A stretch of 64,000 nt of DNA from Flammulina velutipes (GCA_011800155.1 CM022378.1:248001-312000); one strand, 5' to 3'. Positions 44,870 to 57,584 are shown, counted from the first letter of the stretch. Notes: a model not told the origin generated them from the letters alone. Program-made: numbers and translations.

Positions 44870-47800
44870 ATGAGCAAATTCGGATATGCAAATCTCCTTC
44901 ACTCCTTCATCATGGACTGCGATGAGCTCAAGTACGACAAACAGTCCCCACTTGGCGGAGGACGTACCGGGAACGTTTTCATTGGCGAAACAAGTGGCAA
45001 AGTTGTTGCTGTTAAAGTTCTTCCCGAGAAGGCTTCAGGCGATGTACTTTTTTGGGCCTCCGTGTGTTTCTTTCGATTCACCTTCGACTATTCTAGTCTT
45101 TACTCGAACGTTTGAAGACCTGGAAAGGACTTGGCCATGCCAATGTCGTGAAGATCATTGGCATGAGTCCTCCTAATGCGCCGACTCTCTGTCTGGTCTA
45201 CGAGTACTATCCCAATGGCAACGTACGACAGTTCCTGACCAACAACCCGAACATCGACCGCCGCAAATTGGTAAGCTCCTCGCGTTTTGTCTCCACGTCG
45301 TGTGGTTTTATCTTGTGATTTTAGGTCTTCCAAATCGCGCTTGGCATGTCCTACCTGCATTCAGCGGTCTGTTTTCCACCCTCATTCCAATCCAAACTAT
45401 CCTGACGATGTTGGTCAGTGCAATCTAACACACGGAAGTCTTCGTCCGTCGAACATTCTCATCGACCAAGAAGAGAATGCATGCGTCGCCGATTGCAGTT
45501 TGGTGGAAATCACTCCCAGCACCAACAACGAAGCCCATCGCTATTATAGTCCGGAGGCTTGGAAAGGAGTGCGTACATTTTTTTCTCCATGTTACATTTA
45601 CGCATACTCCCACAGACGGTATCCAAAGCATCTGATGTTTACGCCTTTTCCATGAGTGCCTACGAAGTGAATCCCTTTTCTACATATCATCCCTTGATGA
45701 CGCTAATGCTTTCCAAGGTTTTTACTTCAACGCTTCCTTGGGGAGTGCTGTCAGAAAAGCACATCTATCAACTTGTCGTCTATGAAGATAGCCGTCCAGA
45801 TCGTCCCGACCCTATACTCGAGGCGCGCGTTGGTCTATCCGATGACATTTGGGGAATCATTGACGAAGCATGGCATCATGAAGCTCGCCTGCGTCCTAGC
45901 TTCGATATCATTGTCCGTCTATGGCAAAACCTAGGAGCATCGTTGAATAACGTTGTTTCTCCTCGACCTCGTAGCACCACCCTACCTCCTCTCTCTCCCA
46001 CGTTGGACATCGGACACAATGTTTCGAAGAGTGTTAGCGGAAAAGATGGAAGCCTGGCTCGTAGTCCCACTGCATATTCCGTTAGGTCGTTCACGTCAAT
46101 TCCGCCAGCATACGATGGACCTCTATCTTCGCCAAAGGTGGTTCCTCCCACTCGCGCCGTTTCTTACAACGCGGCATTTGCGAATAGGCTGGAACCGCCA
46201 ACGATCGTCAAGGACGGTGGCTTCAGGTCGACGAGTCCGGAAAGTCAATTATCACGTCGATTACCCGACCCACCACTGAACTCCTCTCAGCTTCTTCCTT
46301 CGCCATCATCCCTTACGTCGCCTTCTCGACACTCTTTTACGACCTTACGTCCCAGGAGCTCATGTACTTCAATTCCTCCTGTATTATTCCTCTTGTTCTA
46401 ACCAACACTTCCAGTCACAGAAGTTCCTTCAACATTCAGTCCTTCTTCGGCAATTTTCCCAAGCATTGACGAGAATGCGCCATTTGACATGCCTATATCT
46501 CCACCGGCGAGTCCTCAGAACCGAAACGATGTTGTGATGTGGGAAGGCCAACGACGGCAAAACTACTCCACGAATCCGAATTCTTCTATGTCCGTCACGT
46601 CTCTTGGTTGGGACAGGCAATCGGGTGTAACGGAAATGGGATCCATGATCGCCCGTAAGTTGTTTCGAGATTTGTATGGAGAGCGGATCTTGACTTCGTC
46701 GGCAACAGAACCGCTGAATGCTGTCCTTCTTGCGGGCGCCCTCCAAGCGGAAGTACATTCGACTCGGAAAAGGGATGTTATCGACAGTTGTCTATTGAAG
46801 GTGCAGCGTTTGGCCATGCAATCTGATAAAGATGCGCAACGGCTCATCACCGCTGGCATCATTCCGTCTCTCATCTTCCTGCTGAAGATACGAGCCGCAG
46901 AGTGCAGTGGTATCGAAATTGTTTTGACTAGTTTGGGTTTACTAGCGTAAGTGGCGTTTTATTATGTGTATGCGATGATAACCTTACGCCACTTAGTCAC
47001 GATCCCATAAGCGCCAACACGATCTTCCGAACCAACACTACACACACGCTCATCGAATTGTTCAAGGCGTCACTCTCAGAAGATGTTTCCGTTCTTTCCT
47101 TATGGTGCCTTAACCGCATTTGTCGCTCAATAGACGTTTCCCATGGACTCTTGAAACAGAACCTCGCCCGTTTACTCATGGACTTGGGTCTCGCACCTGC
47201 TGCTCCTCGCTCAGTATCCAGGATGGCAGCCTGGACACTAGGAATCCTCATACAATCCGACGCCGTTGCTGATTCCCTAGCCGAACAAGGCGCAGCTACC
47301 GAGGCAGTCGAGTACCTACGCCGCGTATCGTCGGATGTCAACGTCCCGACTCTGGACATATGCGCCGCATTGTACACTATCGGTCGCCTAGCCCGCTCAA
47401 TCAAGCTAGCGAAATCTCTCAGCAAAGCGGGCGCAGTGAGCCTCTTGTCGTTCCATTTATCGACCTCCATCGATCCCAGCGTGTTGCAATGGACGGCTCG
47501 TGCAGTGGGATGCATGATGAGGCCGAACAGCGGAGAGATGGCCAAGGCATTGTTAGAAGCAGACGTGGCTAAAGGCCTGGCGCGCATCCCTAGCGTCCTG
47601 CCTTCTGACGAAGTCGAGCCCCTTGGTTCATTCGCATTTGCTGTCCAGCGATTCAGCTGTGCGGAGTGGGGGTCGGGAACGAGGAAGGCGCTGGTAGAGG
47701 CTGGTGTGGTGGACGCCCTGCTAGCGGGTCTCAGGACGGTCGCAGACGAGCCCTTCCCACGCATCCATATCGAGATGGCGCTTGCTGTGAGCTTCTTGGG

Positions 47801-48053
47801 AGATGTCGGTGGCGGGGCGATCAGGAAGGAGATTGTGAGTGCGGGAGGTATATCCATTCTCAAGCGTGTGGGTGCGAATGGAAGTACGGAGGTGAGCAAA
47901 GCGTGCTCGATGGCTGTGACCAGTATCACAGGGAACATTTGGACGAGGAACGCTGCTTCGGCCAAGACAGCCATGTCGCATAATTGGAATGGAGGTTGTC
48001 CCGATTTTCATGTGGCATGTCCTGTGCCCCTCATGGATGGTGAGACAGAGTAA
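44870..48053 (+). CDS. pseudokinase fused to armadillo-like repeats
   Basis: The start could be 44870 or 44912. The N-lobe has PLGGGRTGNVFIGE and VVAVKVLPE (ATP-site Lys kept). Exons splice at GGCGAT/GTACTT to SLLERLKTWKGLGHANVVKIIG. The C-lobe has VYEYYPNGNVRQFL and MSYLHSA, but the catalytic loop reads HGSLRPSNILID, without the catalytic Asp, and the DFG position reads ADCSL. TKL-type features (SDVYAFSMSAYEV, RPSF) follow. After a Ser/Pro linker of about 250 residues come helical armadillo-like repeats (PSLIFLLKIRA, LWCLNRICRSI, AAWTLGILIQSD, ALYTIGRLARSI) to the stop. Probably a scaffold or signalling pseudokinase in the cytosol. Confidence 0.8.
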
Positions 48054-48553
48054 CCTGAGGCATTTTGATACATATGTATATATGTAGTACCATACCTATG
48101 CTACTTGGAGTCAGTTATCGTGATGTTTTTATGGTATATATGCCATCTTGTACTTATTTTTATTGTTGTACTATGTAGTACGGTAATTTGCACTTCCTCT
48201 CTATGAGTGCCGCTTTTTGTGCCGCTGTACTCACAAGTGAATGATTACTGGTCGTGTGCGCCCGGGGGGATTTTATGCGTCATAACAGGAGAGGTCGAGC
48301 GTCCGCTAGTAGTAAAAGGCACTGGTAGAAGTCATCACTCTCCATCTCGCAGTTTCCTCGGCTAAGCACAGTCATATCTGCCCTCCTACTTTGAATTGGA
48401 TGTAAACGTTTGATTGGGGACGACGGACTGCTTGAAGCATCAAGAGTATAGAGAGGAGCACACCATCGATGAGGCTAAATTGTTGAAGAGGATATAGAGT
48501 AAATACATAGCAAGCGATAACAATGTAAAGGTGGAGGTAAGGGACATGAAGAA
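48054..48553. other. intergenic region between convergent genes
   Basis: No gene found; A/T-rich downstream DNA of both flanking genes. Confidence 0.5.
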
Positions 48554-50108
48554 TTAAAAAAACTTGAGGACCGGGCGAGGATTTGAACGAGGCCGCTTTC
48601 CAAGCTTGTCCATGAATCTCCCAAACACAGCTTTGCAAGACCAGACGGGTTCCGCGTCCGAGTACGCCTGATACGACTGCAAATTTTTACAAACCTCGTC
48701 GGTAAAGGTTGCTGGATCCGTACCCAAGATGGTACACATCGCTCGGATCTCGTTGAGCGTGAAACCGCACGAAGTTGCAAATCCAGGATGGGTTGTCCAC
48801 CGCGGATCCATAAGTCCTGCCCGTCGCCAAACGTCTTCAATTTCAGGATTGTTGGTTTCGCTAGATCCAACAAGAAGGCCATACAAAGGACAGATAGCGT
48901 TCAAGGGCGAAAAGAGGTATAGAGCCAAAACTTGTTGAACTTCAGAAGAGTTGTTGGATTGGATTTGCGGGTGATTGTAGTTATCGACAGCAAGGAAGAG
49001 GCAGTAGTCAGAGTGATTCCGCGTCCATACCTAATGGTTGCGTGAGAAGAAGGTCAGAGCGAAGGGTATAAGTCATACATTGATGGCTGCACACATGTCA
49101 ATCAAACCCAATTCGTCTCGTATCTCTGGAAAATCCAGGTAGTTAGGAGGCAAATCGAGTAGATATTCATATTTTTTTGCGAATCGGCGCAAAGAGTGAC
49201 TCAGAACGATGCGCAGCTCCTGCTCAAACCCACTGGATGATTCCATGTTGATCATCGCGAGGTCCAGATGCAGAACGAGCATTGATTCCCGATAGGTGCG
49301 GAAGCTTTGATCATTGGAATCGAACGCGGGCGCAGCGTAGAGTGAGGCGTCGACAAAGACATCGGTCCCAAACTGAGCGTTGGCATCGACGAACGAGGAA
49401 ATGGTGTTGAGCAGTGCGGTCTTGCCGAAACCACGGGGGCGATGAATGGCTGGGAATGCAAAGGATGATGCTCCGTTCGGCACAAAGAATTCTCGAATGA
49501 AGAGAGTCTTGTCGATCCAGAACGCCCCAACATCCTGGGACACCCTGTCTAGATTGGCAGTAGTACGTGGAATAATCTGCCAAGCGATGAGATGGTGCAG
49601 GGAGCAAATTCAAGCATCGTACCATTCGACTGTCGTTGCAGACCTCAACTCGCTTCATAAGCCCGGGACTAACGGTAGACATGATGACTGGAAGCGTGTC
49701 CTGTAACTCAATGAGATGGAGGAAAGCAATCATGGCTGATTGGACGCACAGGTAATGGCAGTCCACGCATTGAGGGCGATGTCACTGGCGAATGTATAGG
49801 TCCCTTCTTCGAAGGCCGGCCGGGGGATGATTTGGGGGATGGTTGTGAAGTGGCGGCAGTGGATGTCGGAGAGGTAGGCGGGGTAGAACATGTCCCAGAC
49901 GACTCTTCAGAATCTAAGGGTATAATATGAGGGAATTTGCTGAGGATGTCAGGTAGACCGTACCAGATGCTGAATCATACCCTGGCACCTTCATTCCGCG
50001 CAGTGAGAGTGATTTGGCGTTGACCACGGGAGGTTCGTCCTCCTCATCCGTGTCATACACGGGAAAATCGTCCCATTCAATGACCAGTGTATCTAAAGAG
50101 ACCGACAT
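48554..50108 (-). CDS. AAA-ATPase-like (PF09820-type) P-loop protein
   Basis: Start at 50108 (MSVSLDTLVIEWDDFPVYDTDEEDE, acidic tail). Later IELQDTLPVIMSTVSP leads into the NTPase: WIDKTLFIREFF, then the P-loop in RPRGFGKTALLNTISSF. The Walker B region is LFLAVDNYNHP, matching VDEYDAP of relatives. GFTLNEIRAMCTIL and a C-terminal helical part end at KFF. Relatives often carry a PD-(D/E)XK nuclease at the C-terminus; none is visible here. It is divergently transcribed from the CRN-like gene at 50373 with 264 bp between starts. Probably a regulatory NTPase in a conflict or effector-type system; inference from family only. Confidence 0.72.
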
Positions 50109-50372
50109 GGTGGTTCAAAGGCAAGACGTGGTTGAACAGTTGGGCGTTGTTGATTAAGAGCGGCCAGAGTCAGCCTTATTGACTCACGGTCATGTGATCA
50201 AGCGTTACCCTTTCGTGGCAATAACTCGGCCAGGATTCGGCGAATCATGATCATTCCGGAGCGTTATCAACTTCGACAATGCTGCATACACACTGCCAAT
50301 CGCAAGTCAATCACCCGTTTGTACGTGCACGAACCTGGTTAACCGTGAAACTCCTTTCTCCTTATCCCAACC
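50109..50372. promoter_or_regulatory. bidirectional promoter of the NTPase / CRN-like pair
   Basis: 264 bp between two divergent start codons, with no open frame of note. Co-regulation is possible but no specific box was recognised. Confidence 0.5.
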
Positions 50373-53326
50373 ATGGGCCTCACTTATATGATCCTGTGTC
50401 ACTTGGACGAGACTACACCCCTCATTCTCCAAGGTAGCAACAAACTAGGCTCATTCCAAGAGCTACGATCCGACATCCAGGAGGCTCACAAACGGCGATG
50501 CCCCTACCAGCAAATCCATGTTTGTGACTGGGTACCACCGACGGAGTGCGAGGGGATCCCCGCCCTCAAGGAGATGCCGCAAGCTGGAAATGACCATGAG
50601 TGGTGCGAAATTCGCACAGAAGCGGATCTCCGACACGCTGTTGACGAGAATTGGATCCTCATCATCGACGACGTCGATGCCGATGAGTTGAAACAACCCA
50701 AACGTCCTCGAGAAGATGCTAGCTCGGATGTCGAGATGGAGCGTCCTCCAAAGCGTAGCCCTCCTGGAGAGTGTGAGCTCGTATCGATAAGGCAGGGCGC
50801 AACTACGTTTTGGGTCTCAGCTTTTCCCAACCGTGACCAGGCACCTCTTACTGGAGAGGTACATTATGTTTATCCTCAGGGATTATGTTATTGACCCGCT
50901 TGTCCAACAGATACAGCACATAAAAACTTTGAAAATCGTCTTGTCAAAGCCAAACTGCGTACTCTTTGACTACACCGTCGCGCTAACAAAGCTTCACATG
51001 CTCTTTACCACCTCCATCGCCTCTCCGATGCTCGCATTCCTTCACTCGACAGACCAGCCGCAGGTCTCGCTTTTCGCTGATGTTATGCGGTATCTCAACG
51101 ATCGTAACGAACATCACATGTATAACACAGTCGTCAAACACCTCGTATCTGGCGCTGACTCACAACTGCCCCATTCCGACTGTCTTGTCATCCGATTCGA
51201 CTTCAGTAGCTTTCCGCGTGTCCTGCAGTCAAAGGATACGGTGGTGCAATACTTCAAACAGGTGTACAAAAACGCCATGTGCGCTGTCCTACGCCACCAT
51301 ACGGATGTGCTGGGAAATTGTCATTCCGCCTTTGCTGAGACTATCAATCATGAGCCGGGCAATCGGACTCTGGGAGAGCTGATAGAGGAAACAATGGTAC
51401 ATTCGAATTGCAACTTCCTTTCCAATTCAATGACCTTATCCTCGTCTTAGACTATACTCCATTCATCGTCGTCCATACCATTGGTCTGCTTATGCTTGAA
51501 CTATGACACACTACCAAATGCCGTATGGACAAGTCGATTCCTCCATCAAAAACCCACTGGTGACGTTCTGGAGGCGGACATTGCGATGCTTTTCCACAAC
51601 CAATTCCTACTGCCTTTCCACCGGTGGATAAAGTGCGGCCAAATCCGTCAATTTGTACTCTTCGGTGCGCATTCCGCTGCGTATGAGACGCTGGTGTCCC
51701 GAGGATCCGGATTCAAGTATTGCAATCTTAATGAGGAGAAGGACTTCGAAGGGCTATTCATGCTGGATCCGGAACGCTTCTACGGTGTCCTCCGATACCT
51801 CACGGAACGGCGGGCGTCATCCACGGGCGAAGCTGCGGTAGCAAAGATCAAGAAAGTTGCCAACCCGCATTTGGGAGTATACAGGTCACCACTGGTGACT
51901 CTGAGCGGCGGGGCACCCGGCACGTACTTCAACCTTCGATGGTGCTTTGAGTTCCTACGGCTTCTGAGCCTTAACAAGGAACGTACCATTGACGAGATAT
52001 GGGATCTCTTCGTCTCGGAACGGGCATACAGACCACTTTATCTCGACGAGGTTACAAGGCAGCTGATCTTCGACGCGTTATCTCGTATCAGCTCGAAGGA
52101 CCGTGGACAATGGTCTGATATGTTGGAAGGGACTTTGCTGGCATCCGATTTGGTGGCGTTCCCTGTCAGACAGCAAGATCTGAGTGATTCATTCCGCTTT
52201 CATTATCAGGACTTACCTCCTCCTGCTCCCCTCCTGACTCTCCCATCCGGCACCGTAGACCACACTGCCATACCCCCTCAGCCTAGGCAGGAGCTTCGCA
52301 TGTTCCCTCTCCTACGCTACATGTTCGAGTGTGGCCTTCTTCGACTCGGCCATTCTGTCAGATCATTGCTTAACACCAACAAGCAGCAAGATAAATTCTT
52401 TGTTCTAAGCTTCCCAAATAGTATTGTACAGAAACAGGTGAGTATCTGAGCAATTGACTAATTTCTGAAGCTGACGGATCCTGCAGATGAAAGAATTGAC
52501 CACCAAACTTCTCCATCAACCCGCTTTTCCCATACCCTTCATTATGGACGACAAGGATATCATCAGTGGGTTCGAACGAGTCTATCAGACGTCTAAGGAT
52601 GTGAGGCCATGGAAAGAGTTTGCCTTTGAGTCCGAGGCGAACTTCCAGGACAAAGTCATATTCGCTCTCAGCATCACTGACTCCATTCCCGGCCTTCCAC
52701 GACATCTTCCCGAAATGAAGCTGGTAGGCGGCGACGGCTCGAAACGTATCGACATCTCGAATGCGCGCTGGTCCATTGAGTTGAAAATGGCCAACGCCAG
52801 AGCCATCATAGGCGGGACGTATGGGAAAGCTCTCAACACTCCCGAACTTGCTCTCCAGGGCTATAATTGGTGGAAGAATGTCTTGCCCCTCGTGAAGAAG
52901 CCGCCGCCTGAATATTTTGACGATAGGCCGGCCAGATATGCCTTGCCTCGTCATACACGTCAACAGTCCGACTTTCTCGACTGGAACGGTGGGAATCCTC
53001 CCGTGCCGAAATGGGAGGATTTGTGGCTTCAATTTCTGGACGAGAAAACCGATAGGTGGTGTTACGAACCTCTCAACGACCGGTTCATTCATGGCATTGG
53101 GCAGGCTCACCAGTATCAGATCTTTCACGCGTATGGTCACGTTGCTGCATCGTCGAGGCACCCTAGTATCAGCGAGGGAGTTACAGATGAGAACATCACC
53201 TTCGTCCCTGACAGTGAGGGTGAGCCAGTTTCTGCCTCAGTGTGGATGTGTGTTGCTTCTTGCTTCATTGTATGGTATCGACTAAGGGACATAATGGGTA
53301 CACATCGGTTGAAGATAATAGTCTAA
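50373..53326 (+). CDS. CRN-like protein: ubiquitin-like header, degenerate NTPase, PD-(D/E)XK-type nuclease
   Basis: Start at 50373 (MGLTYMILCHLDETTP). The first 60 residues resemble a Crinkler-type beta-grasp header. A linker with a basic KRPRE/PPKR segment could serve in nuclear import. The NTPase-like middle has CLVIRFDFSSFPR and a Walker-B-like VCLCLNYDTLPNAVW, but no P-loop is seen. Introns at about 50879 and 51395 keep one frame. The C-terminus after about 52480 has FESEANFQDKVIFAL, GGDGSKRIDISNARWSIELKM and WKNVLPLV; the E...D...ExK spacing fits a PD-(D/E)XK nuclease. The tail may reach a hydrophobic end (ASCFIVWY). The header and nuclease calls are by pattern only. Confidence 0.65.
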
Positions 53327-53494
53327 ATTGTTTCATTTTATATCAAATGTATCATTCAATGCTATGAAGTTGTGGAGAGAATAATGCTATTATCGTCAAA
53401 CCTGGTGTAAACTCTACGCCGGGAGATGACATCGTGATAATATTGTGGCGGTTACGTAACACGTACATTCATTGTATCACACTACTGTAACCAA
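53327..53494. other. short intergenic region
   Basis: A/T-rich downstream DNA; no gene. Confidence 0.4.
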
Positions 53495-53972
53495 ATGGAC
53501 CTTGTTCTCTGTATAGCCGCTTCCAGTATCGCAGGATTGATGATAGGATCGGCGTCGTCGTCGTCGTCAGCCAACTTCTCCAGATCAATCTCCTCAGGCC
53601 GCATTCCGCTGGGAAGGAACCGTATGACTTGGGGTTTCCGGGAGACCGAATTCGAAAATACTGTGGTCTGTCTCGCAATGTTGAGATCCTATTGTTATTC
53701 ACGGCCCATAGATGACATGACCGCCGCGGAGCCGTTAGGGAGTGACCGGGAGGCTCTCATCGCGGGTGGGCCGCACGGTCATCCAGAATTGATGGATCGA
53801 TTGTATGCTGAGACGGAGAAGAATGCAAAGGTGATCTTGTGGCAGAATATGTTGGAACACTGGGAGTGTACGTGTAATATATAACCATTCTTCCACTCAC
53901 GCACAGCACTGACGGAATTGACAGATACCTATATGCGGAGATCTATGGATGACCATGGTGAGTTGTGGTACT
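53495..53972 (+). CDS. possible small gene or gene fragment, unrecognised
   Basis: A frame from 53495 reads PIDDMTAAEPLGSDREALI, GHPELMDRLYAETEKNAKVILWQNMLEHWE, then an intron (GTACGT...GACAG) and YTYMRRSMDDHGELWY with a stop near 53972. The helical, charged pattern looks like protein, but I know no family, and the first 40 residues are Ser-rich low complexity. It could be a remnant of a larger gene. Confidence 0.3.
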
Positions 53973-54461
53973 AGCCAACCCGGGAGGACCACCTACAAGT
54001 TGTTCCTATCTATGAGGGTTAGGCTGATATCCCAAAAGGGCAGGACACTTCGTCCTATCATGATATTCCAATGGACTTAGCTCCCAAAAATCCATCAGGT
54101 ATGCATCCTTGTACTCTATAACATTCAGCTCCCTCAATATACCTTCTCTACTTAGCATCCTTATCGAAAGCTCCTACGTCAGGAGTGGGAGAGTCTGCCT
54201 GGCTTCATCAACCCAGCAGTACGCCACTTCTGTGAATCCTTGAACACTGAATCTCAGTGTCATCTAGGGATCAAAAGACTGGATCTGAACTCCCTCAATA
54301 AGCAAAGGACAGAGAGTGGAAACCTAAACCCTCTCAGAATACAACGCAAGGCTGGCTTGCAGATTTTTAGGATACCATCTGCTTCCCCACATGGGTCAGA
54401 AGGGGAGGCAACTCAAAGTCAGTGTCCTTCTTACGAAGGGACTACAATATAGTAGAAATCG
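53973..54461. other. intergenic region
   Basis: No gene found. Short open frames lack recognisable motifs. Confidence 0.4.
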
Positions 54462-55135
54462 TCGAGCAGTACATGATGGTTCATAATCAAGAGTTAGCGT
54501 GGGCTCGGATATCTCCGCCGACCCTCTTAAGTTCCAACCCTCACTGTCTACTTGCTGTCTACGATACCGTCTCTGTGCTGGGTTGAACGTCGGCGCCGCT
54601 ATCGAACATGATACGCTATACAACCACCACACTCCGGAGGGCACGAGGTTTATGTGACTCATAATACCACATGATGAACCACACGTTGGATGAAGTGGCT
54701 GGCTATCTTTTCAAAGACCCTCCACCATCGAGGTCTCACGGTACTAGCTCTCTTTCGCCTTTTTATTGGCGCGTTTCTTTCTCGGCATCTTCCGTGAAGG
54801 ACTTGACTCTCCTTCCCGCCACGATGTCCACATCGACTCGGACTCCCCCATTGTCACCAGCGATCGGGCATGTCATTCTCATCGTCCACCAGCTTCCTGA
54901 AACGGAACTACGCGACTCACTCTATCTGGAAGTGCCTATTGAAATCGCCACCACTATCTGCTTTGTGGGCAACAAGTATCTTGGCTATGTAGGGTTTTCC
55001 ATCCTGAATCACGTCGGACGAATACGAAAAGCGCAGGTGGAGCCTCTGTGGATCCTTCGGAGCCCTTTGAAGGCATCTTCTACTTTGTTGTTTCAGGTCG
55101 AACGGACGCTGGTATGTATTTTGTGTCCGGCGAGA
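54462..55135 (+). repeat. first unit of a tandem direct duplication
   Basis: Matches 55298-55990 in the same orientation. It covers about 350 bp upstream DNA (GTCTACTTGCTGTCTACGAT, GGGTTGAACGTCGGCGCCGC and CATGATACGCTATACAAC shared) and the first exon of an HNH-family gene. Confidence 0.85.
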
Positions 55136-55140
55136 GCTCA
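54824..55140 (+). pseudogene. truncated, frameshifted copy of the HNH-family gene
   Basis: Begins MSTSTRTPPLSPAIGHVILIVHQLP, near identical to the intact copy at 55691. It has lost 1 nt after HVGRIRKAQ, which moves GASVDPSEPFEGIFYFVVSGRTDAG out of frame. The downstream exons with the HNH core are absent; diverged sequence follows until the second repeat unit starts. Confidence 0.75.
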
Positions 55141-55297
55141 GATCATACGGCGGGTGCGCTATCTCTGTGTCTTACAATCAAAGTCCTGGTCATTCTTAGC
55201 GAAAAGTTTAACGGGTTCTGGTACCGACCGTATCTCTTTAGCATCAGCCTCCAGCATGTTCTATCTCTCCTTCCCTTTCTTGAGAAAGAAATTGATA

Positions 55298-55990
55298 GTA
55301 AAAAATCGTCGAGCACAAGTTGGCGCGGACCAGACCGAGCGCGGACTCGGATATCTCCGCCAACCTTCTTGAAGAGTTCCGACCCTCACTGTCTACTTGC
55401 TGTCTACGATACTTACTCTGTGCTGGGTTGAACGTCGGCGCCGCTATCGAACATGATACGCTATACAACAACTCCATCCCGGTGGGCACAAGCCTTATGT
55501 GACTCTTGATGCCATTGACACAAGATGAACCACAGGTTGGATGAAGTGAGAGGCTATCTTTTCTAAGACCTTCATCCATCTAGGTCTCGTTGTACTATCT
55601 CTTCCTCTCACTCTAACATTTTCTTATTTTTACGTTGGGTTTTCCCGGCATCTTCCGTGGAGAGCTTGAATCGGTCTCCTTCCCGCTACCATGTCCACAT
55701 CGACTTGGACTCCCCCATTGTCACCATCACTCGGGCATGTTATCCTAATTCTTCATCACCTTCCTGACACCAAACTCTGTGACTCACTCTATCTGGAAGT
55801 GCCTATTGATATCGCCACCACAATCTGCTTCATAGGAGTCAAGTATCTCGCATATCTAGGATTCGCCATCCTGAACCACGTTGGGTGGATATCTAAAATC
55901 CCTAGAGGAGCCTCCGTAATCCCTTCAGACCCTTTCGAAGGTATCTATTACTTCGTCGTACCAAATCAAAGCGATGCTGGTCTGTCTCAA
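55298..55990 (+). repeat. second unit of the tandem direct duplication
   Basis: Direct repeat of 54462-55135; this copy leads into the intact HNH-family gene. Confidence 0.85.
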
Positions 55991-56996
55991 ATGCGTTATG
56001 GTTGGCCCTCGCTGACGTTTTCGCAGAGTTATCTCACTCTATCGTCAACACCGAGTGTATCCAACGAGCGAATGGCTTCTCTGAGGCGTCGGCGGAGTTT
56101 CTTTATGCGGTCAAGAAGCTGTATTCAGCCTGTCCATTTACGTGTCACACAGCAAAGTTTTGTGAAGCGACCCATGCTTTTCCATACGCACGAGGCTCAG
56201 ATGTAGGCACTACAGCCCAAAGGTCTTATGATCCTCTATCTAACATCTAACACAGTGGTTCAATGGCATGATTGAAAATCGTCGCTCCGATAAATTTGGC
56301 GCGGAATTCAGTGAGCTCGATTCAGACGACCTCCAAGACATCGATGATGTGCGTAACGGTATTCTCCTCTATTTCCCACTGCAAAATGAAAGCGAATCGC
56401 ACCTGGCTGCAATTCTCAAGGTATGTTTGCTCCCTGTCTCCAATCTTTTGAAATTACTCATGCACTTCAAGACTCCCAACCCCGCTCTGGAGACAGACGA
56501 TGTCATTGAAGACTCTACGGCTACCTCGAATGCCCGCACATGTACCTCCTCCATCTCTCTACAATACCCGGCAAATGCCCGCTACACGTTTACGTGGCTT
56601 GTTCGTCAAGAAGATTTACAGAAGATATATGGAGATCGTTTGGATGGGATGTTTGGGAGTATCGGCGAGGAGACACTGCCGTCTGCGCTGGTCTTGCATT
56701 ATGTGTATGGTGCGACGGCGCTGGAGCGGTGGGGTCGAAATGCTGAGCCGTTCATGGCACGGGGTCGGTCGTTGACGTTGGTCCGTGCGAAGGCAAAGGA
56801 GGCATATAAAGCTGCAGAGGCTTTGAAGGCTAAGGAGGATAAAGACGACGAAGACGAAGACATTCCTATCACAGACCAGTTGATGATGAGGTTCGCGTAC
56901 GGCTCGAAGCGCGAGGCTCGGGAGAAGGCGAAATTGTTGTGGCGAGATAGGATGGAAGGGTGGTGTAATGACACGGACGTGGCGCCACCGCCATGA
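55691..56996 (+). CDS. HNH-nuclease-family protein of agarics
   Basis: Start at 55691 (MSTSTWTPPLSPSLGHVILILHHLP). After exon 1 (to NQSDAG) an intron at about 55980-56024. The HNH core is seen as CPFTCHTAKFCEATHAFPYARGSD, then an intron and WFNGMIENRR, DIDDVRNGILL and an LKTPNPALE strand. The C-terminal family block includes ARYTFTWLVRQEDLQ and LPSALVLHYVYGATALERWG, followed by a charged helix and stop at 56994. Families of this type carry a zinc-linked HNH fold; here the Cys-x3-5-Cys/His and ATH residues are present. It may be a nuclease in genome conflict or of transposon origin; no direct evidence. Confidence 0.72.
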
Positions 56997-57584
56997 AGCC
57001 ATGTCCTTCGACCAGTCATCTGTCGATCCAGAACTATTGTTCTCCTGTGTAGCGGGTGTGAGCACCAAGGTGAGTTTGTCCTTCTTGCATTCTTATTCTT
57101 ACTGAGGAGAGGAGCGCTAGTCTTGGAGCGCTCGTACGGACCCTGCGTTGTCTTCGTATTTCAGCTATTTTTGCGGAAGATATAGAAGAGAAACTGGATA
57201 ATGGGACGATTCGGAGTTGTCGTTCTAGGAAAAAGAATAATACGCGAGGAGCATGTTCTCTTCATGAAGATGGCGATGATCTGGACATTGATTCCTTTCA
57301 AGAGTTTATTCACTCTGGCTAGGTATTGCGCCACTGACCAATTATTCTTTTTTTTTTTTTTTAAATTAAGAATGTGCTGATAAAATCTATGGTCAAAATT
57401 TGCCGTCCATTTTTTATCGGTATTCCTCGAGGTGCAGACAGAATTTACCAACAGATCCTGGTCGGACAGTCAAGCGCGCACGGTTATCTCACCCGTCGTC
57501 AGATGGCGCAGCCAAACAAGAAAACAAACAAACGTCACTGCGCTCTCTTGGCACCAACCATCACCGCTCTTTCTTTTGACCTTC
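56997..57584. other. intergenic region with a 15-nt T run
   Basis: No gene. T run at 57348-57362; near-match TGCGCCACT at 57327. Confidence 0.5.

Noticed and set aside
51460..51500. Apparent frameshift in the CRN-like gene before NYDTLPN
   Set aside because: Using the acceptor just before ACTATACTCC in phase 0 keeps one open frame through the region, so no frameshift is needed.
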